Below, piece after piece: positions 58,427-64,000 of a DNA stretch of 64,000 nucleotides. The stretch is from Mycobacterium sp. 3519A (lineage in GTDB: Bacteria > Actinomycetota > Actinomycetes > Mycobacteriales > Mycobacteriaceae): the NCBI RefSeq assembly GCF_900240945.1, contig NZ_OESG01000014.1, positions 2,152,015 to 2,216,014 on the forward strand, given 5' to 3'. The translations under genes were made by a program, and so were the position numbers. Below the pieces are notes generated by a model, which ran no database searches, was not told the origin of the DNA, and saw only the letters and a list, made by a program, of their open reading frames with translations. How positions within the stretch are numbered: position 1 is the first letter of the stretch; each line of letters starts with the position of its first letter.

Positions 58427-59809
58427 GTGACCCAACCCCAAGATCTGCCCCGGACCGTTGGTGAGCTGAAGGCCGCCGGTCATCGCGAGCGGGGCGTCAA
58501 ACAGGAAATCCGGGAGAACTTGCTGGCCGCGCTGGCCGAGGGCCGCGACCCGTGGCCCGGCATCCTCGGCTTCGAGGACACGGTGCTGCCGCAGCTGGAG
58601 CGCGCGCTGATCGCCGGACACGACGTGGTGCTGCTCGGTGAACGCGGCCAGGGCAAGACGCGCCTGCTGCGCGCGCTGGCCGGGCTGCTCGACGAGTGGA
58701 CGCCGGTGATCGACGGCTCAGAACTCGGGGAGCATCCGTACACGCCGATCACGCCCGAGTCGATCCGGCGCGCCGCCACCCTGCAGGACGACCTGCCGGT
58801 GGCCTGGCGTCACCGCAGCGAGCGGTACACCGAGAAGCTGGCCACCCCCGACACCAGCGTGGCCGACCTGGTCGGCGACATCGACCCGATCAAGGTGGCC
58901 GAGGGCCGCAGCCTCGGCGACCCCGAGACCATCGCCTACGGCCTGATCCCGCGGGCGCACCGCGGCATCGTCGCCATCAACGAACTGCCCGACCTGGCCG
59001 AGCGCATCCAGGTGGCGATGCTGAACGTGATGGAGGAGCGCGACATTCAGGTCCGCGGCTACACGCTGCGGTTGCCGCTCGACGTCGTCGTGGTGGCCAG
59101 CGCCAACCCCGAGGACTACACCAACCGCGGCCGCATCATCACCCCGCTGAAGGACCGGTTCGGTGCGGAAATCCGCACCCACTATCCGCTGCAACTCGAG
59201 GCAGAGGTGGGCGTCATCAAGCAGGAGTCGCATCTGGCCGCAGAGGTGCCCGAGTATCTGCTGGCGGTGCTGGCCCGTTTCGCCCGCCATCTGCGCGAGT
59301 CGCACTCGATCGACCAACGCTCCGGCGTGTCGGCCCGTTTCGCCATCGCGGCCGCGGAGACCGTGGCCGCCGCCGCGCGGCATCGCTCCGCCGTTCTCGG
59401 TGAGTCCGATCCGGTGGCCCGGGTGTGCGACCTCGGCACCGTCATCGACGTGCTGCGCGGCAAGCTGGAGTTCGAGTCCGGTGAGGAGGGCCGCGAACAG
59501 GCGGTGCTCGAGCACCTGCTGCGCCGGGCCACCGCGGACACCGCGCAGCGGCTGCTCGGCGGCATCGACGTCGGGCCGCTGGTGACCGCCATCGAGAACG
59601 GCTCTGCCGTGACCACCGGCGAACGGGTCTCGGCGCGAGCGGTTTTGGACGCAGTGCCGGAGGTGCCCGCGATCGCCCAGGTGCAGCAGCGCCTCGACGC
59701 GAAGTCCGACGGCGAACGCGCCGCCGCGGTGGAGCTGGCGTTGGAGGCGCTGTATCTGGCCAAGCGCATCGACAAGGTGTCCGGCGAAGGTGAGACGGTA
59801 TATGGCTAA
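58427..59809 (+). CDS. Mg-chelatase-like AAA+ ATPase (MoxR/BchI type)
   Basis: 460 residues. Walker A in VVLLGERGQGKTRLLRALAG (near 70), Walker B-type GIVAINELPDLAERIQVAML, and sensor regions VVASANPEDYTNRGRIITPL and PLKDRFGAEIRTHYPL; the C-terminus is helical. With the downstream VWA protein it forms a MoxR-VWA pair, a chaperone-like system that remodels or inserts cofactors into targets. The equivalents are Rv0958/Rv0959 by recalled order. Despite the name, no chlorophyll pathway is implied. Confidence 0.9.
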   Translation: MTQPQDLPRTVGELKAAGHRERGVKQEIRENLLAALAEGRDPWPGILGFEDTVLPQLERALIAGHDVVLLGERGQGKTRLLRALAGLLDEWTPVIDGSELGEHPYTPITPESIRRAATLQDDLPVAWRHRSERYTEKLATPDTSVADLVGDIDPIKVAEGRSLGDPETIAYGLIPRAHRGIVAINELPDLAERIQVAMLNVMEERDIQVRGYTLRLPLDVVVVASANPEDYTNRGRIITPLKDRFGAEIRTHYPLQLEAEVGVIKQESHLAAEVPEYLLAVLARFARHLRESHSIDQRSGVSARFAIAAAETVAAAARHRSAVLGESDPVARVCDLGTVIDVLRGKLEFESGEEGREQAVLEHLLRRATADTAQRLLGGIDVGPLVTAIENGSAVTTGERVSARAVLDAVPEVPAIAQVQQRLDAKSDGERAAAVELALEALYLAKRIDKVSGEGETVYG

Positions 59810-61784
59810 ACCCGGGCACGGGCACTCGTCGCGGTATTCGCGATACACCGGCGGGCCGGACCCGCTGGCGCCACCCGTCGACCTTCGCGAGGCGCTGGAG
59901 CAGATCGGCCAGGACGTGATGGAGGGCAGCTCGCCGCGGCGGGCGCTCTCGGAGCTGATGCGCCGCGGCACCAGGAACATGCGCGGCGCCGACCGGCTGG
60001 CCGCCGAAGCCAACCGTCGCCGCCGGGAGCTGTTGCAGCGCAACAATCTCGACGGCACGCTGCAGGAGATCAAGAAGCTGCTCGACGAAGCCGTGCTGGC
60101 CGAGCGCAAGGAATTGGCCCGCGCGCTGGACGACGACGCCAGGTTCAACGAGATGCGGATCGAGTCGCTGCCGTCGTCGCCCGCCAAGGCGGTGCAGGAG
60201 CTGTCCGACTACGACTGGCGCAGCTCCGAGGCGCGCGAAAAGTACGAGCAGATCAAGGATCTGCTCGGCCGCGAGATGCTGGATCAGCGGTTCGCCGGGA
60301 TGAAGCAGGCGTTGGAGAACGCCACCGACGAGGACCGGCAGCGGGTCAACGAGATGCTCGACGACCTGAACGACTTGCTGGACAAGCACTCTCGCGGCGA
60401 GGACACCCAGCAGGATTTCGACGACTTCATGGCCAAGCACGGCGAGTTCTTCCCGGAGAATCCGCAGAACGTCGAGGAACTGCTCGACTCGCTGGCCCAG
60501 CGGGCGGCCGCGGCTCAGCGGTTCCGCAACAGCCTGTCGGCCGAACAGCGCGCCGAGCTGGATGCGTTGGCGCAGCAGGCGTTTGGCTCGCCGTCGTTGA
60601 TGAACGCGCTCAACCGGTTGGACGCGCACCTGCAGGCGGCGCGACCGGGCGAGGACTGGACGGGCTCGTCACGTTTCTCGGGCGACAATCCGATGGGGAT
60701 GGGCGAGGGAGCGCAGGCGATGGCCGACATCGCCGAACTCGAGCAGCTCGCAGAGGCACTGTCGCAGAGCTACGCGGGCGCCACCATGGAGGACGTCGAC
60801 CTCGACATGCTGGTCCGACAGTTGGGTGAGGACGCGGCCGTCGACGCGAAGACACTGGCCGAACTCGAGCGGGCGCTGATGGACCAGGGCTTCCTGGACC
60901 GCGGCTCCGACGGGCAGTGGCGGCTGTCGCCGAAGGCGATGCGTCAGTTGGGTCAGACCGCGTTACGCGATGTGGCGCAACAGCTTTCAGGCAGGCACGG
61001 TGAGCGAGATACCCGCCGGGCGGGCGCCGCGGGGGAGTTGACCGGCGCGACGCGGCCGTGGGCGTTCGGCGACACCGAGCCGTGGAACGTGACGCGGACG
61101 CTGACGAATGCGGTGCTGCGGCAGGCCGGTACCGGAACGGCCGAGTTGCCGATGAAGATCACCGTCGACGATGTCGAGATCTCCGAGACCGAGACCCGCA
61201 CACAGGCCGTGGTCGCGCTGCTGGTGGATACCTCGTTCTCGATGGTGATGGAGAATCGCTGGGTGCCGATGAAGCGCACGGCGCTGGCGCTCAATCATCT
61301 TGTCAGCACCCGGTTTAGGTCGGATGCGCTGCAGATCATCGCGTTCGGCCGCTACGCGCGCACGGTGACGGCGGCGGAACTCGCCGGGCTGGAGGGCGTC
61401 TACGAGCAGGGCACCAACCTGCACCACGCGTTGGCGTTGGCCGGGCGTCACCTGCGGCGTCACCCCAACGCCCAACCGGTGGTGCTCGTCGTCACCGACG
61501 GTGAACCGACCGCGCACCTCGAGGACTTCGACGGTGATGGGACGTCGGTGTTCTTCGACTACCCTCCGCATCCCCGCACGATCCAGCACACCGTCAAGGG
61601 ATTCGACGACGTGGCCCGGTTGGGCGCTCAGGTGACGATCTTCCGGCTGGGCAGCGATCCGGGTCTGGCCCGGTTCATCGATCAGGTCGCACGCCGCGTC
61701 GAGGGCCGGGTGGTGGTGCCGGATCTGGACGGGTTGGGCGCGGCGGTTGTCGGCGACTATCTGCGGTCGCGTCGCCGCCGTTAG
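59802..61784 (+). CDS. VWA-domain partner of the MoxR-type ATPase
   Basis: 660 residues from MAKPGHGHSSRYSRYTGGPD; the ATG lies inside the end of the ATPase gene (8-bp overlap). A long helical N-terminal region (about 30-400) with repeated acidic/coiled-coil stretches (DEDRQRVNEMLDDLNDLLDK) precedes a von Willebrand A domain from about 470: VALLVDTSFSMVMENRW gives the DxSxS metal site, then GTNLHHALALAGRHL and VLVVTDGEPTAHLEDFDGDG. The pair would act together on an unknown client. Confidence 0.9.
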   Translation: MAKPGHGHSSRYSRYTGGPDPLAPPVDLREALEQIGQDVMEGSSPRRALSELMRRGTRNMRGADRLAAEANRRRRELLQRNNLDGTLQEIKKLLDEAVLAERKELARALDDDARFNEMRIESLPSSPAKAVQELSDYDWRSSEAREKYEQIKDLLGREMLDQRFAGMKQALENATDEDRQRVNEMLDDLNDLLDKHSRGEDTQQDFDDFMAKHGEFFPENPQNVEELLDSLAQRAAAAQRFRNSLSAEQRAELDALAQQAFGSPSLMNALNRLDAHLQAARPGEDWTGSSRFSGDNPMGMGEGAQAMADIAELEQLAEALSQSYAGATMEDVDLDMLVRQLGEDAAVDAKTLAELERALMDQGFLDRGSDGQWRLSPKAMRQLGQTALRDVAQQLSGRHGERDTRRAGAAGELTGATRPWAFGDTEPWNVTRTLTNAVLRQAGTGTAELPMKITVDDVEISETETRTQAVVALLVDTSFSMVMENRWVPMKRTALALNHLVSTRFRSDALQIIAFGRYARTVTAAELAGLEGVYEQGTNLHHALALAGRHLRRHPNAQPVVLVVTDGEPTAHLEDFDGDGTSVFFDYPPHPRTIQHTVKGFDDVARLGAQVTIFRLGSDPGLARFIDQVARRVEGRVVVPDLDGLGAAVVGDYLRSRRRR

Positions 61785-61836
61785 CCCAATTGTCGGACTC
61801 TCCCCCTACGCTTCGCGTGGGCGGTACCCCCACAAC

Positions 61837-61851
61837 GCGGCTTTTCGCCGC
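61837..61851. terminator. Short hairpin after the VWA gene
   Basis: GCGGC-TTTTC-GCCGC, 53 bp downstream of the VWA stop and just before the IS element, followed by TTGAT. A weak terminator at best. Confidence 0.35.
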
Positions 61852-61865
61852 TTGATCGTCGTCCG

Positions 61866-61871
61866 ACTAGG
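61866..61871. repeat. Left target-site duplication ACTAGG of the IS element
   Basis: ACTAGG directly precedes the IS left end; the same six bases directly follow its right end at 62950-62955. Confidence 0.8.
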
Positions 61872-62949
61872 TGTACCCGGACAGTAGGTTGGTCACAGTC
61901 GGCTGATGGGTGGTAGGCCACCGAGTGCACTGTGGCGGCGTTGAGTGTTGTAGTAGTTGAGCCAGGGTGCAAGGGCTGCGGCGCGTTGGGCGTTGGTGGC
62001 GAAGGTCTGTCGGTAGGCCCATTCGGTCTGCAAGGTGCGGTTGAGGCGCTCTACCTTGCCGTTTTGCCAGGGGCAGTGCGGTTTGATGAAGACCTGATGG
62101 GCGCCGATCTCTGCACAGACTTCGCGCAGTGAGTAGCGGTAGGCCCACGCGTTGTCGGTCATCACCCGCTCGATGGTGGTGATGCCGTGGCTGGAAAAGT
62201 TGGCTGCCGCGCGTCGCAGGAAGCCTGCGCAGGTGGCGCCTTTTTCGTCGGGCAAGATCTCGGAGTAGGCGAGCCGGGAATGATCATCGACAAGTGAGTG
62301 AACGAAGTCGAATCCGTTGCCATGCTTGCGTTCTCGATCCGGAGCGCGTCCTCGCCCATACGCTCGCCATCCACCGCCGTCGGGGATGCGGCCAAGTTTC
62401 TTGACATCCATGTGCACCAGTTCGCCTGGCCGGTCCCGTTCGTATCGAATGGCAGTGGACTTCGAGGCGCGGATTACCTGACCGGTCATCGGGTCGCAGT
62501 CACGCAAGTAGGGCACATGGCGCCGGTTCAGTACGCGCGACACCGTGCGGGCGCACACCCCGAGCTTGGCGCCGATTTCGTCCGGACCGCAGCGGTGGCG
62601 CCGGCGCCAGGCCACGATCTGGTTCTCAACGCCACGTGGCGTGCGGGTCGGGGTCGTGTGCGGCCGCGATGACCGGTCAGCAAGCCCGGCTTCGCCCTCG
62701 GACTCAAACCGGCTTATCCAGGTGTGCACGCACTTGCGTGACACTCCCATCGCTTTGGCGATATGGGCCTTAGCCCAGCCTGATTGATAGCGGCGCACCA
62801 TCAGCAGGCGGCCATGAAACGTAGTACGGGCATTACGGTGGGACACGAGAACCTCCGGACGGTGGTGGACCTAGACAAGCCACACCCCACCCGGGGGTTC
62901 TCCTCACATCAAGCCGACACGCCTGCTACGAACGTCCGGTCCGGGTACA
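61872..62949. mobile_element. Complete IS481-family insertion sequence
   Basis: 1078 bp bounded by imperfect 27-bp terminal inverted repeats (61872-61898 and 62923-62949) that both begin TGTACCCGGAC and match at 21 of 27 positions. It is flanked by the 6-bp duplication ACTAGG. One intact transposase occupies most of it. TGT...ACA ends and the size fit the IS481 family. The right-hand duplicate contains the TAG stop of the DUF1707 gene, so the insertion hit exactly at that stop without damaging the protein. Confidence 0.88.
61893..62846 (-). CDS. IS481-family transposase
   Basis: 317 residues, GTG start. N-terminal helix-turn-helix (MVRRYQSGWAKAHIAKAMGV, SRKCVHTWISRFESEGEAGL), then the DDE integrase core: first Asp in GELVHMDVKKLGRIPDGGGW, second Asp in IERVMTDNAWAYRYSL, Glu in CPWQNGKVERLNRTLQTEW, and the end YNTQRRHSALGGLPPISRL. 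The ORF is intact, so the element may still be mobile. Its stop lies within the left terminal repeat. Confidence 0.93.
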   Translation of the reverse strand: MSHRNARTTFHGRLLMVRRYQSGWAKAHIAKAMGVSRKCVHTWISRFESEGEAGLADRSSRPHTTPTRTPRGVENQIVAWRRRHRCGPDEIGAKLGVCARTVSRVLNRRHVPYLRDCDPMTGQVIRASKSTAIRYERDRPGELVHMDVKKLGRIPDGGGWRAYGRGRAPDRERKHGNGFDFVHSLVDDHSRLAYSEILPDEKGATCAGFLRRAAANFSSHGITTIERVMTDNAWAYRYSLREVCAEIGAHQVFIKPHCPWQNGKVERLNRTLQTEWAYRQTFATNAQRAAALAPWLNYYNTQRRHSALGGLPPISRL

Positions 62950-62955
62950 ACTAGG
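62950..62955. repeat. Right target-site duplication ACTAGG of the IS element
   Basis: Copy of the left duplication; bases 62951-62953 (CTA) are the stop codon of the DUF1707 gene. Confidence 0.8.
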
Positions 62956-63532
62956 CGGCCTTGCGCTTCTTACGCTTGACCCCGACGCTGCCCCACAGCG
63001 AGAAGCCGCGGATCCGCACGCACGGCGCGCCGGGGGAGCCTTCGCCGTTGACGTTCTGCTCGAACGTGCCCATCACCCCGACGCCGCGCAGATCGACGTT
63101 GACCTCCGGCGGCACCAGGATGGTCTGGCCACCCATGATCGAGTACGAGTGAATCTCCACCTCCGGTGAGGTGAAGTCGGCATACCTCAGATCGACCACG
63201 CCGCCGCCCCACAGGGCGAAGGTGGTCAAGCGTTTGGGCACGTTCCATCGACCCCGGCGCTCGAAGCCGCTCATGATCGCCAGCAACAGCGTCGACGGCG
63301 CGGGTCGGCACGGCCCGCCGCCACGTGCCCGGGTGACCGCACCGGGCAGGTCGGCACTGATCCGGTCGAGTTCGTCGTAGGTCTGCGCGGCATAGGCCTT
63401 GGTCAGCCGGTCTTCGTATTCGCTCAGCGGCAACCGACCCTGGGCGGCGGCGTCGGTGAGCAACTGCGCCACCTGGATCCGATCGGTGTCTGCAGCACGC
63501 ATCGAACTGTTCCGCGGCGCTGGAGTGCTCAT
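62951..63532 (-). CDS. DUF1707 protein with LiaF-like C-terminal domain
   Basis: 193 residues from MSTPAPRNSSMRAADTDRIQ (start complement 63530-63532; an even shorter start at MRAADTDR is possible). The DUF1707 domain is first: RAADTDRIQVAQLLTDAAAQ, GRLPLSEYEDRLTKAYAAQT, YDELDRISADLP. The second half resembles the cell-wall-active antibiotic response domain (TFALWGGGVVDLRYADFTSP, IMGGQTILVPPEVNVDLRGV, GVMGTFEQNV), a beta-helix. Such proteins are probably regulators of envelope stress. The C-terminus KRKKRKAA is strongly basic. The stop codon is part of the IS target duplication. Confidence 0.85.
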   Translation of the reverse strand: MSTPAPRNSSMRAADTDRIQVAQLLTDAAAQGRLPLSEYEDRLTKAYAAQTYDELDRISADLPGAVTRARGGGPCRPAPSTLLLAIMSGFERRGRWNVPKRLTTFALWGGGVVDLRYADFTSPEVEIHSYSIMGGQTILVPPEVNVDLRGVGVMGTFEQNVNGEGSPGAPCVRIRGFSLWGSVGVKRKKRKAA

Positions 63533-63625
63533 CGATATCGAGACTACGACTAACGCTGGCACATGCAAGGGCGTTGGCCAAACTGTGCTCTCGGCCATTC
63601 CGGCGAAGCTGCTAGATGAGCAAAC

Positions 63626-64000
63626 TTATGCGTGTTCGGCCACGTATTCGGTGAAGCTGATGTTGCCCACCGGGTTGTCCGGAGCCAGGTTTGCGCCCGT
63701 CCGGTAGCCGGCCGCGATGCGCCCCGGCACCGGTACCTCCACCACCGGTCGGCGGCCATCGCGGGCACTGCGATAGATGCTGGCGAGTTCGGCGTGGGTG
63801 TGCACGGTGGGCCCGCCGATGTCGGGGGCTCGTCCTGCGGGTTCGGCGTCGATCAACTCGACAAGTCGGCCGGCGACGTCGCGGGTGTCGATGGGCTGGA
63901 ACCGCACATCCTTGACCGCCAACAGCAGTGGGGAGAACCGCTGGATCGCGAACGTCATCTTGATCAGGTCGTGGAACTGGGTCGCTCGCAGCACGGTGTG
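63626..64000 (-). CDS. NmrA-like NAD(P)-binding protein, C-terminal part
   Basis: The gene runs off the right edge; 124 codons are visible. The text HTVLRATQFHDLIKMTFAIQ, VKDVRFQPIDTRDVAGRLVE and AGRAPDIGGPTVHTHAELAS is the distal half of an atypical SDR of the NmrA/SDR_a5 type (epimerase-like, the GGP and DVA positions are characteristic). The Rossmann N-terminus is outside the window. Function unknown. Confidence 0.78.
   Translation of the reverse strand, partial: HTVLRATQFHDLIKMTFAIQRFSPLLLAVKDVRFQPIDTRDVAGRLVELIDAEPAGRAPDIGGPTVHTHAELASIYRSARDGRRPVVEVPVPGRIAAGYRTGANLAPDNPVGNISFTEYVAEHA

Noticed and set aside
58718..60187. 489-codon open frame antisense to the Mg-chelatase-like and VWA genes
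   Set aside because: Shadow; crosses the boundary of two real genes.

Overview
The window is GC-rich actinobacterial DNA from a Mycobacterium, most likely a rapid grower (Mycolicibacterium). Evidence: LigD of the Pol-PE-Lig order, an UvrD1-type helicase, TrcR/TrcS, a PerM homologue, a 34 kDa antigen homologue, Lpp-LpqN and PknH-C type lipoproteins, F420-type LLM oxidoreductases, KstR-type operators and frequent GTG starts without Shine-Dalgarno sequences. From memory, much of it follows the M. tuberculosis order Rv0938-Rv0966c (ligD; fpg-like, SDR, pgi, chorismate mutase, uvrD1; M23 peptidase, sucCD, LLM, 34 kDa antigen, perM, purN, purH, Mg-chelatase-like, VWA; DUF1707), interrupted by accessory blocks. 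No rRNA, tRNA or CRISPR was seen.

Layout. 0-5 kb: end of a small exported protein, ligD, a hydrolase-TetR pair and a VOC protein. 4.7-9.3 kb: a receptor Ser/Thr kinase with two extracellular Kelch propellers beside an FHA-HTH protein and a membrane protein, a likely phospho-signalling unit. 9.5-17.8 kb: hydrolase, DoxX-SnoaL fusion, HxlR/NmrA divergent pair with palindromic operators, trcRS, SDR and AraC regulator. 17.8-21.5 kb: CheB / STAS-ATPase / CheR-PAS cluster without flagellar or receptor genes. 21.5-29.3 kb: LLM enzyme with KstR box, MFS transporter, diiron oxygenase, a YihY/BrkB gene broken by a short deletion, cobF, a holin-like protein, an Fpg/Nei glycosylase and an SDR.

29.4-42.2 kb: pgi, aldehyde dehydrogenase, acyltransferase-3/SGNH protein, chorismate mutase with an apparent Phe/Tyr leader-peptide attenuator, uvrD1, LysE exporter, M23 peptidase, and sucCD behind a CRP-like site. 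42.2-47.7 kb: a KstR-boxed thiolase-like protein, a type VII secretion substrate operon with a frameshift in the large gene, and a second KstR-boxed LLM gene. 47.8-53.1 kb: PLP decarboxylase pair, a secreted 20-residue-repeat protein, a PknH-C lipoprotein and SfnG. 53.1-64 kb: 34 kDa antigen, perM, purN-purH (PurH carries a 37-residue in-frame tandem duplication), lipoprotein, Mg-chelatase-like AAA+ and VWA proteins, a complete IS481-family element with target duplication, a DUF1707 protein and a truncated NmrA-like gene.

The best candidate for an undescribed system is the leader upstream of chorismate mutase: a 17-codon ORF containing Phe-Phe-Tyr-Gly-Tyr, a hairpin over those codons and a strong second hairpin before the gene. 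Next are the Kelch-kinase/FHA unit and the type VII substrate operon. All functional statements come from reading the sequence and recalled family knowledge; no searches were run.
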